A DNA stretch of 64,000 nt from Nocardia sp. NBC_00403. Lineage in GTDB: Bacteria; Actinomycetota; Actinomycetes; Mycobacteriales; Mycobacteriaceae. How positions within the stretch are numbered: position 1 is the stretch's first letter; every line of letters starts with the position of its first letter. Shown piece after piece: positions 18,317 to 26,687 of the stretch. Position numbers and translations under genes: made by a program. The notes under the pieces are model-generated. The model saw nothing but the letters and a program-made list of their open reading frames with translations. It had not been told where the DNA came from and made no database searches. The stretch covers positions 2,852,001 to 2,916,000 of the forward strand of contig NZ_CP107939.1 of assembly GCF_036046055.1 (NCBI RefSeq), written 5' to 3'.

Positions 18317-19615
18317 TCAGCCGGCGTCGCGATCGAGCATGTCAGGTTCACGGCGTACGAGTTCGACGCAGCGGCCGCTGTCGACGGCGATGACGGGCAG
18401 TCGTGCGGTGTCGGACTGGGCGTGGCCATGCTGATATGCGCCGCTGCACGGCACCGCGAGCAGGTCACCGGGGCGCAGGTCGGCGGGCAGCCGGATATCG
18501 GTGGCGAGGATCTCGTTTCCGGCTCGGCCCGCGACGCTTGCGGTTCGGTGCGGTCCGGCGGCCCGCCGATTCGCCAGCACCGTGGCCGCCGGCGCGGCGG
18601 GCCGCGTGCCCGCGCGCGCACCGCTGTCGACAATGACGCAGGTGTGCCCGCCGTCGTGGTGTTTGACCGAGCACACCCGCAAAAGCGTCACGCCGGCGCG
18701 AGCCACGATCCCACGGCCGGGTTCGAGGGCGATATTCGGGCGCGGGAAGCGTTGTCTGGCACAGGCCGCATCGAGTGCGTCCTCGAGTATGGCGGCGAGT
18801 TCGTTCAGGTTCATCTCGGCGTCGCCGCTGCGATAGGCGACCGCGTGCCCGCCACCGAGATCGAGGTCGGTGAGGATCCGGCCGTGGTCGTGGCGCACCT
18901 GCGCCATCTCCGCGACCATCTGCCGTATCGCCTCGCCGTAGTAGTCGGGATTGTAGATCTGGGAGCCGACCTGGCAGTGGAAGCCGATCAGGTCGAGCAT
19001 CGGCTTGCTCAGCACCTGCTCGACAGCGGCAGCAGCCGCGGCACCGACCGGGAAGTCGGGCCGTCGAGCAATGTCCGTCGGCTGACCATCGACGTCGATA
19101 TCGGCGGATAAGCGCAGCAGCACTCGCTGCGGGTGGGTGGCCACCGCCGCGAGCAGATTGATCTCGGCGAGCGAACCGGCCACGATCCGCCCTACGTGGC
19201 AATCGACCGCAGTCACCAGCGCGTCGAAGGATTCCCGGTTGCCGTGCATGATGATTCGCTTCGGGTCGATGCCCGCGGCCAGAGCGACGTCCAACTCGTC
19301 GGATGAGTGCACAGCCACCGAAAGACCTTCGTCGGTGACCCAGTTCACGACGGCGCGAACCAGCAATGCCTGTCCGGCATAGACGATCTCGGTCTCCGGG
19401 AAAGCCTTCCGATACGCACGGCAGCGGCCCCTGACCTCGTGCTCGTCGAGGACCATCGTTGCGGTGCCGTACCGCTCGGCGATATCGGCGAGCGCGACAC
19501 CGCCGACCACGATCCGGCCCGACTCGTCGTAGTGCGAATCGCGGGGCCAGATCGCGGTGTCGAGGCGTGTGGCCGGCACCGACGGGGTGGACGAGAAGAG
19601 ATCGAGCAGCGTCAC
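18317..19615 (-). CDS. LysA paralogue lacking the PLP lysine (probable pseudoenzyme)
   Basis: This 432-residue protein has the diaminopimelate/ornithine decarboxylase fold and is a tandem relative of the next gene upstream. Its PLP-binding lysine is replaced: YAGQAL (Gln82) stands where the neighbour has YAGKAL. The dimer-interface catalytic motif CEAGDILATD has become GRAGNEILATD with the Cys lost, and the DGGMSDNPR substrate motif is missing. The fold is kept (GFHCQVGSQI, DLGGGHAVAY, EPGRGIVARAG). The frame is intact with a good AGGAGAA ribosome site before GTG at 19615, so it is probably still made but cannot decarboxylate in the usual way. It may be a regulatory partner or an early stage of decay. 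Confidence 0.85.
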   Translation of the reverse strand: MTLLDLFSSTPSVPATRLDTAIWPRDSHYDESGRIVVGGVALADIAERYGTATMVLDEHEVRGRCRAYRKAFPETEIVYAGQALLVRAVVNWVTDEGLSVAVHSSDELDVALAAGIDPKRIIMHGNRESFDALVTAVDCHVGRIVAGSLAEINLLAAVATHPQRVLLRLSADIDVDGQPTDIARRPDFPVGAAAAAAVEQVLSKPMLDLIGFHCQVGSQIYNPDYYGEAIRQMVAEMAQVRHDHGRILTDLDLGGGHAVAYRSGDAEMNLNELAAILEDALDAACARQRFPRPNIALEPGRGIVARAGVTLLRVCSVKHHDGGHTCVIVDSGARAGTRPAAPAATVLANRRAAGPHRTASVAGRAGNEILATDIRLPADLRPGDLLAVPCSGAYQHGHAQSDTARLPVIAVDSGRCVELVRREPDMLDRDAG

Positions 19616-19767
19616 GGTGTTCTCCTGTGTGCGCCCGCTGGCGATAGCTGCGGGGATACTCAGGTGTACCTCGCCAGGAGGGGCGCTCGACCTGTCGTTA
19701 GCGCAACCTTGACCACCCGATCGGCGATCTTGACGAATCACTGACATGCCGTGGTCAACGCCGTTTC

Positions 19768-21114
19768 TCAGCGGCCGATATCCCTGCTGAGCAGGTCGGA
19801 CAGAGTTTCCCGGCGCACCAATTCCCGGGAGATACCCTTGCGCACCGCGACGATCGGCGGCCGGCCGACGCTGTTGTAGGAGGACGCGAGGCTGTGGTGG
19901 TAGGCACCGGTGCACGGCATGGCCAGCACCTCGCCGGGCCGCAGATCCGCGGGTAGCTGCACATCGGTGGCGAGGATGTCGCCCGCCTCGCAGAACCGGC
20001 CCGCGACGGTGGCGGTCATCTGTGGGCCGGTCGGATGCCGGTTGGCGACGACCACGCTGTACTGCGCGCCGTACAGCGCGACCCGTGGGTTGTCGCTCAT
20101 CCCGCCGTCGACCGTGACATAGGTGTGTCCGCCGTCGATGTGCTTGACCGAGCGCACCCGGTACAGCGTGACACCTGCGCGGGCGACGATGGCACGGCCC
20201 GGTTCGATGGCGATGACCGGGCGCGGGAAACCGCGGCGCGCGCAGGCCGCGTCGAGGGCGTCCTCGACGATCGCGGACAGTTCGGCAAGATTCATTTCGG
20301 CGTCGCCGCAGCGGTAGGCGACACCGTGTCCGCCGCCGATGTCCAGATGGGTGAGCAGGTGGTCGTGCTCGTCACGGACGCGCGCCATCTCGGTGACCAT
20401 CCGTCGAATGGCCTCGCCGTAGTAGTCCGGATCGCAGATCTGCGAGCCCAGATGGCAATGGAAGCCGACCAGCCGCAATGTCGGCTGGCGCAGAATGCGG
20501 GCGACGGCTTCGGCGGCCGATTCGCTACCGAGCGGGAAACCGAACTTCTGATCGGTGACCCCCGTGACAACGGCGGGATGACCGTGCACGTCGATGCCGG
20601 GGGACAGCCGCAACATGACCTGCTGCGAGCCGGTGGCCAGTGCGGAGAGCAGCGTGATCTCGGCGAGCGAATCGACCACGATCCGGCCGACGCCGACCTG
20701 GACAGCGGCCTCCAGTTCGTCGAAGGATTTTCCGTTGCCGTGCAAGATGATTCGTTGGGGATCGACGCCCGCGGCGAGCGCGACGGCGAGTTCGCCCGCC
20801 GAGCAGACATCCACGGATAGTCCCTCCGAGGTGACCCAGTCGGCGACCGCCGTGATCATCAACGCTTTGCCCGCGTAGTAGATCTCGGCGTCGGGGAAGG
20901 CCGCTCGATATGCCCGGCAGCGCTGCCTGACCTCACGCTCGGCGAGCACGTATGTGGGCGTGCCGTACTGGTCGGCGATATCGGCGAGCGCGACACCTCC
21001 AACGGTTATTCGGCCGGCATCGTCGTAATGCGTGTCCCGTGGCCAGATCGCGGAGTCGAGCCGCGGGGGCATTCCCCCCGACCGCAGCGACGGGAAGATT
21101 TCGAGCAGCGTCAC
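19768..21114 (-). CDS. lysA: Diaminopimelate decarboxylase-type enzyme
   Basis: This 448-residue PLP enzyme is expected to convert meso-diaminopimelate to lysine or act on a related amino acid. It has the PLP lysine (YAGKAL, Lys83), GFHCHLGSQI, DIGGGHGVAY, EPGRAIVARAG, VDGGMSDNPR and CEAGDILATD. GTG at 21114 is preceded by AGGAGACATC, nearly the same leader as its downstream paralogue, which supports tandem duplication. The housekeeping lysA normally sits near argS/thrA, so this may be a second, specialised copy. That is inference. Confidence 0.88.
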   Translation of the reverse strand: MTLLEIFPSLRSGGMPPRLDSAIWPRDTHYDDAGRITVGGVALADIADQYGTPTYVLAEREVRQRCRAYRAAFPDAEIYYAGKALMITAVADWVTSEGLSVDVCSAGELAVALAAGVDPQRIILHGNGKSFDELEAAVQVGVGRIVVDSLAEITLLSALATGSQQVMLRLSPGIDVHGHPAVVTGVTDQKFGFPLGSESAAEAVARILRQPTLRLVGFHCHLGSQICDPDYYGEAIRRMVTEMARVRDEHDHLLTHLDIGGGHGVAYRCGDAEMNLAELSAIVEDALDAACARRGFPRPVIAIEPGRAIVARAGVTLYRVRSVKHIDGGHTYVTVDGGMSDNPRVALYGAQYSVVVANRHPTGPQMTATVAGRFCEAGDILATDVQLPADLRPGEVLAMPCTGAYHHSLASSYNSVGRPPIVAVRKGISRELVRRETLSDLLSRDIGR

Positions 21115-21632
21115 GATGTCTCCTGTGTCGCCCCCGCTTTCTCCACCTGCGGGGCCGTTGTCAGGACTACGCCGATTTCAGCTGCCCGAACCACCGGCAT
21201 ATGCGACCTTGACGTATCGCCGCCTGATCTTGACGAGATCGCAACAGGCCGCCGACCAGGCGCTTACCTGAAGCCCAATCGCTGGGCCCGGCGTCGTCGG
21301 TACCTGCGATCGGGCGGTGTGAGCGCACGTCTTGCGCTTTCCGCCATCCACGTGACGGCAGAGTTTTGACCTGCCTTCAGCGATCAACCACAGCCACCCG
21401 GAACCGGTGTCCACCTTCTCGAATATCACGATGCCGCCCTGGAGGTCACCGATTACAGGTGTTGCTGTTTGTCACTGAGTCTGCATGGGTCCGCTGGCGG
21501 CACCTCGGAAGATCAACGAGCTGGAGGCATCTGGCGTCGGCCGACGTGCGCTACCGATGGGCGGCTCGAGATGTGAGGTCCAAACTGGGAAACCAGTTGC
21601 CAAATGGAAACCGGTTGGCGTACGGTCGGCTG
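21115..21632. other. Intergenic region without a recognised gene
   Basis: These 518 bases hold short frames on both strands without initiation signals or recognisable products. The distal end carries the repeated operator-like element described at 21583-21619. The rest shows no feature I can support. Confidence 0.5.
21583..21619 (+). promoter_or_regulatory. Repeated dyad, probable operator for the following gene pair
   Basis: A perfect dyad AACTGG-GAAA-CCAGTT (21583-21598) is followed by a second, imperfect copy, GCCAA...TTGGC (21599-21619). Both contain the direct repeat GGAAACCRGTTG. They end 13 bases before the start codon of the membrane protein gene, a position suited to repression by the winged-helix regulator encoded downstream. 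Confidence 0.55.
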
Positions 21633-22112
21633 ATGCAAGACGCGCAGACTCCACAGCAGGCACTGGACATCGCCGCCGCCGCGACTCGGCAGGCACACGA
21701 GGCCGCTGCCGTGCCCAGCTGGGGACCCAGCGTGGCCGGTTTGCTCACAGCGCTCACTGTGATGCTGCTCGACACCGCAGTCGAGGAAGATCTGGGTACA
21801 GTGCCCACAGCGATCCTCATCATCGCCGGAATCGCCACGAGCTTCGCGCTTTTGAAGGTTGCGTTTTGGATGCGCGCCACCCGGCGTGCGCGCGGCATCA
21901 TCCCACGCCCGCCGTCCCAGTGGAAGGACGAAGCGGTGTCGTGGCTGGCGATAGTGATAGTGCCGTGCCTCGCTGTCCTGCACTCGGGGTTGGGCGTATG
22001 GCTACGACTGCTGGCCAGTGTGATTCTGGGTGGATGGGTCTGGTACTCGCAGTCACGACCACAGACCGCGCCGTGGAAGACGCGACCGCGGACCGCGCCA
22101 TGGAAGAACTGA
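21633..22112 (+). CDS. Small membrane protein paired with a regulator
   Basis: The 160-residue protein has at least three hydrophobic segments: AGLLTALTVMLLDTA, AILIIAGIATSFALLKVAF and LAIVIVPCLAVL, with a further stretch near LLASVILGGWVWY. The tail repeats QTAPWKTRPRTAPWKN. It overlaps the start of the winged-helix gene, so the two are coupled. A hydrophobic protein preceding a short MarR-like regulator is a familiar actinobacterial pairing, in which the membrane protein may sense or anchor. The function is unknown. Confidence 0.65.
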   Translation: MQDAQTPQQALDIAAAATRQAHEAAAVPSWGPSVAGLLTALTVMLLDTAVEEDLGTVPTAILIIAGIATSFALLKVAFWMRATRRARGIIPRPPSQWKDEAVSWLAIVIVPCLAVLHSGLGVWLRLLASVILGGWVWYSQSRPQTAPWKTRPRTAPWKN

Positions 22113-22405
22113 ACGAGCTGTTCGCCTCCCTGCCGCGCCTGAAACTCGTCGCATTCCTCGACGGCTGCGCCGAAGCCGAATTCCTGGTCATCGCCGACCT
22201 GTGTGAACTCAACAAATCCACCCTGTCCAAAGCGATGACTCTGCTGGAGAACGCCGGATACCTCGAAGTCACCAAGGGCTACGTGGGCCGCAAACCGAGA
22301 ACCTGGCTCGCCCTCACCCCCAAGGCCCGCACCGCCTACCATGCCCACCTCGCTGCCCTCGCCGCGCTCACTCGCAAGGGCGGCGAGACCACGCCCGAAT
22401 CCTGA
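22100..22405 (+). CDS. Winged-helix (MarR/HTH_27-like) transcriptional regulator
   Basis: The protein has about 101 residues from ATG at 22100; a GTG at 22073 is possible. It is a single winged-helix domain: LPRLKLVAFLDG, then the recognition helix region LCELNKSTLSKAMTLLENAG, then the wing GRKPRTWLALTPKAR. This is the short regulator type often encoded next to a small membrane protein. It overlaps the preceding gene by 13 bases and may bind the dyads upstream of that gene. Confidence 0.8.
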   Translation: MEELNELFASLPRLKLVAFLDGCAEAEFLVIADLCELNKSTLSKAMTLLENAGYLEVTKGYVGRKPRTWLALTPKARTAYHAHLAALAALTRKGGETTPES

Positions 22406-22443
22406 CCGAATCTCCATACACGCGGCCGAGAGTGATGCCATGG

Positions 22444-22554
22444 ATGCACCCACACATGTTGCGCCACACCTTCGTCACCACCATGCGCTACGACCGCGCC
22501 CGCACGAACCTCGACCGACACCCCAACTACATCCTCGCCGCTTACACGGCCTAG
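22444..22554 (+). pseudogene. C-terminal remnant of a tyrosine recombinase
   Basis: The frame reads HPHMLRHTFVTTM directly joined to RYDRARTNLDRHPNYILAAY and ends in a proper stop. These are the R-H-box and the C-terminal nucleophile tail of actinobacterial phage/ICE integrases, which normally lie about 20-25 residues apart. The join occurs at ACCACCATG, which encodes TTM on both sides in intact relatives, so a deletion between short direct repeats is likely. Nothing recognisable of the N-terminal domains is left upstream. Confidence 0.8.
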
Positions 22555-22559
22555 GGCAC

Positions 22560-22724
22560 ATGACAACTCGACGTACGCAGCTAGCCGATTACCGTGCAGG
22601 CCGGCTCGGTACCCGGTCAGAGGCGATTGTCGGTGAGATGTTCGCCGACGACGGCAAGCATGTCGGTGGCCGGTTCGACGAGTGGGCAGGGGCGCGCTGC
22701 TGGGACAGGCTGAAATCCTCCTAG
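22560..22724 (+). CDS. Possible short hypothetical protein
   Basis: A 54-residue frame beginning MTTRRTQLADYRAGRLG lies just after the integrase stub. It has no clear ribosome site and overlaps the convergent gene by four bases. It may be leftover sequence of the same lost element, and the coding status is doubtful. Confidence 0.2.
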   Translation: MTTRRTQLADYRAGRLGTRSEAIVGEMFADDGKHVGGRFDEWAGARCWDRLKSS

Positions 22725-23317
22725 CAGCTGGCCAGACCGAAGGCGCTGGTCAACTCCGTCGCCATCGGTATCGCGCCGCGCCCGAGAACCGAATCTGCGA
22801 ACATTGCACTGGCCGAACGGATGTCCAGGGAAGCTGAATCCGGCACCCGGTGAACATCCCTGGAGGCGGATACGGTGATGGAAGGCAAATCCCATCGCCG
22901 CGCCGATATTTCGGCCCGCGAGGCGACCTTCCATCCAAACGGCATCAGGTGGACGCGTTCCCCGTATTCCTCCAGTCGTTCGGCGAAATCCGAAAGCACG
23001 TCGAGTGTGTCGGCGACGTGGGTAAGGATATCCAGTTGATTCGCGGCCGGCGTAAATCGACTACCCGGGGTCGCGAAGTGCGGGATTCCGGCGAGGACGA
23101 TATAGGCTGCCTCGCTCTCGGCGCATAGGTACCGGATCGCGTGAACGGCCTCGTCGGTCAAGGGATAGTCGCCGGGTTCGACGACGACTCGCACTACCAG
23201 GCAATCGAAGAACATCGACGTCGGCCCCACTGTCGAGGGATCGACAGCTACGGCGCACGGACTGTCCGCCACCAGCGTGTATTCGAAGCAGTGCCACCGA
23301 CTTCCGACGAACCTCAT
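22721..23317 (-). CDS. Free-standing threonyl-tRNA synthetase editing-domain-like protein
   Basis: This 198-residue protein resembles the archaeal ThrRS N-terminal editing domain (D-aminoacyl-tRNA deacylase fold). The order is conserved: WHCFEYTLV, then DCLVVRVVVEPGDYP, then AAYIVLAGIPHFA where archaeal proteins have the AHLS strand, and finally VHLMPFGWK matching the APFGWYK signature. No catalytic synthetase domain is present. Possible roles are trans-editing of a mischarged tRNA or another ester hydrolysis; both are inference. ATG at 23317 follows GGAGG. It lies 28 bp after the cupin gene in one leftward operon. Confidence 0.7.
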   Translation of the reverse strand: MRFVGSRWHCFEYTLVADSPCAVAVDPSTVGPTSMFFDCLVVRVVVEPGDYPLTDEAVHAIRYLCAESEAAYIVLAGIPHFATPGSRFTPAANQLDILTHVADTLDVLSDFAERLEEYGERVHLMPFGWKVASRAEISARRWDLPSITVSASRDVHRVPDSASLDIRSASAMFADSVLGRGAIPMATELTSAFGLASC

Positions 23318-23345
23318 CCAGGGGACCTCCGCTGCTGGGGGTGAG

Positions 23346-23903
23346 TCATGGTTTTGTCGGCACATTCCGGTCGGCGACGCCGCAGAGGGTGTAACTGAAG
23401 ACGAATGGCACCGCACCGTCGTTGAACCATGCGTGTGGTGTGCCGTTCTGGATCAGGCAATCGCCCGATCGCAGCGAGACATCGACACCGTCGCCCAGGC
23501 GCATTCGGCCTTGGCCGCTGAGCACGACAATGAAATCGATGCTCGCGGTGCTGTGCATGCCAGGCGCAGCGGGGTCGAAGGCCGCCATCATCCCAGGTAG
23601 TTTCGTCTCCGCTTCCGCGGTGACGGCGGCTAGTGCTTCCTCGGACAGGTCGGCGTCGGGCTCATAGGTCAGCCCAGGAGGTATGGAGATGAATCCGAAA
23701 CGCAGCCCGCCCGGGACGGGGAAGTAGCGCGTATCGGTCTGCGAAGGCATCCGGTCGACCGGCAGATCGGGTAGCTCGTCGAGTTCCCACATCCGATGTA
23801 TCTCAGCGCCGGGCAGCAGCGCCAGTGTGAGCGGGTCGATACTGTCGTCTGCCAGTACCCGCCCCTGTCCGGTTCCGTCGTCGCCGACCACGATTCTGCG
23901 CAT
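23346..23903 (-). CDS. Cupin-domain protein
   Basis: The 185-residue protein has a C-terminal cupin barrel: GMHSTASIDFIVVLSGQG followed by LRSGDCLIQNGTPHAWFN, with His residues placed for a metal site. The N-terminal 80 residues include GLRFGFISIPPG. Enzymes and ligand sensors both use this architecture. It is the first gene of a two-gene operon with the ThrRS-editing-like protein, divergent from an AraC regulator that may control it. Confidence 0.82.
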   Translation of the reverse strand: MRRIVVGDDGTGQGRVLADDSIDPLTLALLPGAEIHRMWELDELPDLPVDRMPSQTDTRYFPVPGGLRFGFISIPPGLTYEPDADLSEEALAAVTAEAETKLPGMMAAFDPAAPGMHSTASIDFIVVLSGQGRMRLGDGVDVSLRSGDCLIQNGTPHAWFNDGAVPFVFSYTLCGVADRNVPTKP

Positions 23904-24172
23904 TTGAACTCCTTATTATCGTCCGCAACCAGCTGAATCGGGTCGGCACCGATAGCCACACCTGCCGATCCGGGCATCAGCTATTCGGACCGTAGCCACC
24001 GCCCACGCAAACCCGCTTGTCTCGGAACGCACGAGCATTGTCCGAGTGCGCAGAACTCGAAAAGCGGCACTGCTGATCCGGCTGTGGTCCGCGCGGGTTC
24101 CGCCGTACACTTCTTCTCGAATTGGGTTGGTGTCCAGGCCACCAATGATCGCCGAGCCGGGAGACGGTATTC

Positions 24173-25174
24173 ATGGACCAAGCGGCTATTGCCGACTCGG
24201 CCACGACAAGTGTGGTGGATCCACATGAGCGCGCCGACTACTGGGCCCATCTGATCAACATGTACCACTGCCGACTGGGCTACCGGTTCCCGAGCCGCAC
24301 CGACTTCCAGGGGCACACTCGACTGCGGCGCACGGACGCCTACCAGCTCGTCGGATGGGAATCGGACGCCGTCACCTACCTTCGCACCCCGAAGCTCATC
24401 CGTGCCGACCCCGATGACGACTATCGGCTGATCGTTCCTCTCGCTGGGCGGCTGACCTTCGGCTCCGACGACGGGCACGGGATCCTCACTCCGGCAACGA
24501 TGTGCCTGGTGGCCATCGACCAGCCCTTCGCGATGTCCATGCCCGACGGCACGCGAGGGCTGATCATCACCATTCCGCGGCAGGAGATGCAGCATCGCCT
24601 CAACCACGTCGCGCCGCCCACCCGCCCGCTGGATCTCACGACCGGACTCGGGCGCGTGACGGCGGGGATGGTCAGCGGCCTGTACACCGAATGCGCCGCA
24701 CTCACCGACCGCCAATTCGACACCGTCTCCGAACGGTTGGTAGATCTGCTGTGCATGCAGATTCTCGGCGATCCGGCGAGCTCATCCACCCAGCTCGCCG
24801 ATGTGGAAGCGACCGCCCGTCGGTATATCCACAACCATGCCGGCGACCCGGACCTCACCGGCACGCGCGTGGCCGGTGCGCTCGGCTGGTCACTGCGTCA
24901 AATTCAACTGGCGTTCAGCGCCGCAGGCACCACGCCGAGCGAAGTCATCCGGGAAGAACGCCTGCAGTTGGCGCACGACCGCCTGCGCAGCCCCGCCTAC
25001 CAGCGTTGCAGTATCACCGATATCGCCTCGGACCTGGGCTTCGGTTCGGCCAGCAGCTTCAACAAGGCCTTCCGTCGACGCTTCGACACCACGCCGAGCC
25101 AACTCCGCGAGGGACTGGCGGGCCACGTCCGAGGCAGCCGTACCCCAGGCGCTATTTCAGGGACAAGCAGCTAG
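24173..25174 (+). CDS. AraC-family transcriptional regulator
   Basis: The 333-residue protein has an N-terminal ligand-binding half of the AraC_binding_2 type (DYRLIVPLAGRLTFG, FAMSMPDGTRGLIITI) and a C-terminal double helix-turn-helix: GTRVAGALGWSLRQIQLAF and ITDIASDLGFGSASSFNKAF, ending RRRFDTTPSQLRE. ATG at 24173 follows GGGAGA. Divergence from the cupin operon suggests local control of those genes. Confidence 0.9.
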   Translation: MDQAAIADSATTSVVDPHERADYWAHLINMYHCRLGYRFPSRTDFQGHTRLRRTDAYQLVGWESDAVTYLRTPKLIRADPDDDYRLIVPLAGRLTFGSDDGHGILTPATMCLVAIDQPFAMSMPDGTRGLIITIPRQEMQHRLNHVAPPTRPLDLTTGLGRVTAGMVSGLYTECAALTDRQFDTVSERLVDLLCMQILGDPASSSTQLADVEATARRYIHNHAGDPDLTGTRVAGALGWSLRQIQLAFSAAGTTPSEVIREERLQLAHDRLRSPAYQRCSITDIASDLGFGSASSFNKAFRRRFDTTPSQLREGLAGHVRGSRTPGAISGTSS

Positions 25175-25315
25175 TGTCCTGCGCCTGAAATCCGTTGAAC
25201 GAGTAATTCGATGATCTCTTCGGCGGTCTCTGTGCTCGCCGGTGTGACCCTGCTCCGCGATTAGTTCCAGGGTCTATACAACAATCGGCACCGGGTATTC
25301 GGAAGGGGTGACCTC

Positions 25316-25618
25316 GTGACGGCGGACCGTCCAACCGACGAGCAACTACGGCAATGGCTGTACGACGCCGAATACGACTGGGATGTCGAGGGTTTCGACC
25401 GACCGATGCCGTCGAACACCTTCCCGGTCTATTACGACGACGCCTACCAAGCGACCCTCGCAGCGCTGTTTCGGGAGCTGCTGGAGTATCGCAGGAAAGC
25501 GCGCAGAGACCATCTCGTCGAGGAAGCCGTGAATAACCCCGATCCGTCCATAGCTGGTCGTGCCGCTGTCGAACTGCAGAAGCTGACCCGAGAAGGCGAC
25601 TCAGGACCGACAGCATGA
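25316..25618 (+). CDS. Small acidic hypothetical protein
   Basis: The 100-residue protein begins with GTG at 25316 after GAAGGGG. It is rich in Asp/Glu and predicted to be mostly helical (LAALFRELLEYRRKARRDHLVEEA broken by a Pro-containing loop). No family is recognised. The reading frame and ribosome site are reasonable and nothing overlaps it. Confidence 0.5.
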   Translation: MTADRPTDEQLRQWLYDAEYDWDVEGFDRPMPSNTFPVYYDDAYQATLAALFRELLEYRRKARRDHLVEEAVNNPDPSIAGRAAVELQKLTREGDSGPTA

Positions 25619-25913
25619 CGGCAACTATCCCTATCCCAACAACGACAACGGTGACATCGCCTGCGTCGCGCACCAGTACGCGTACTCGATGGCGTGTGCG
25701 CAGAACAGCAACCGGACCCTGCTGGCCTACGTCGCCAACAGCGGCCCCGACCCGACCAAAAAGCTACTGGCGACTACCCCGAGGTCGCCACGAAGCCTTC
25801 CTCGGCCTCGCCACCTGCGTCATCTGCTACCGCCATGTCCGACGAATTTGTCAGGACCAGTTTTGTCCGATGAGCGCCGATGAGTTTCGCGCGCGTAGGA
25901 GGCCTACCCGGTC
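25619..25913 (+). pseudogene. Possible gene fragment without a start
   Basis: One frame between about 25615 and 25775 reads DGNYPYPNNDNGDIACVAH and then QYAYSMACAQNSNRTLLAYV, which has natural protein composition. It then runs into low-complexity Pro/Arg sequence, while another frame continues as GDYPEVATKPSSA. This looks like a shortened and frameshifted gene. The family is not recognised, and no other feature is seen in this stretch. Confidence 0.3.
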
Positions 25914-26465
25914 ATGAGGAAACTGATCTACGGGTTCAGCGTGTCCCTGGACGGCTACATCAACGACCGCGACGGCAACATCGACTGGACCAACCCAGAC
26001 GAGGAATTGCACCAATTCCACAACGACCGTTACCGCGAGATCGAGGTCTCGCTGCACGGCCGTCGCCTGTACGAGCTGATGGCCGAGTACTGGCCGCACG
26101 TGCCCGAGGACGCGCCGCGCATCGAGCGTGAGTTCGGCAGGCTCTGGACGGAGAAGCCGAAGGTCGTCTTCTCCCGGACGCTCACCGAGGTCCACTGGAA
26201 CAGCACGCTGATCAGCGAGAACGCGGTCGAGGAGGTCCGCAGGATCAAGGCTGGAGGCGATGGCGTCATCGAGGTCGGTGGCGCGAGCCTCGCGGCCTCG
26301 CTGATGCCACACGGGCTCATCGACGAGTACCAGCTGTTCCTCTTGCCCGTAATGCTCGGCGGCGGCACACCGCTGTTCCCATCGCTGAACACCCGCATCC
26401 AGCTCCGACTGGCCGAGACGAGGCACTTCAACACCGTGGTGATGTTGCGCTATCTCGCCGACTGA
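25914..26465 (+). CDS. Dihydrofolate reductase-like protein (RibD C-terminal family)
   Basis: This 183-residue reductase-fold protein starts MRKLIYGFSVSLDGYIND, typical of the YyaP/RibD_C group, and contains VFSRTLTEVHWNSTL, IEVGGASLAASLMPHGLIDEY and LPVMLGGGTPLF. It probably binds NADPH and reduces a pterin- or pyrimidine-like compound, but the substrates of this group are mostly unknown. ATG at 25914 follows TAGGAGG. Confidence 0.85.
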   Translation: MRKLIYGFSVSLDGYINDRDGNIDWTNPDEELHQFHNDRYREIEVSLHGRRLYELMAEYWPHVPEDAPRIEREFGRLWTEKPKVVFSRTLTEVHWNSTLISENAVEEVRRIKAGGDGVIEVGGASLAASLMPHGLIDEYQLFLLPVMLGGGTPLFPSLNTRIQLRLAETRHFNTVVMLRYLAD

Positions 26466-26687
26466 GATCCGTTCAACCGCAGCAGCCCCTGCCCCGGCCA
26501 CGGAGCCTCCGCAAAAACCCGTTGCCGGACCACGGCGACCACTGCTACTTTTCCGGAAGCCGTGCGAGAGAACGAGGAGGTGGTACCCGTGAACGCAGTA
26601 TCGACATGGGTGCTCCCCTCTGGGGTCACGGTCGGGCGATAGGTCGTCCGGGAGCGCCGTTCAAGAGCACTCCCGAAAGGCACGACC

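Noticed and set aside
26560..26650. A MerR-controlled promoter with a truncated regulator before the hydrolase
   Set aside because: The dyad near 26610-26630 is imperfect and the 17-codon frame there matches no regulator. No MerR gene lies nearby.
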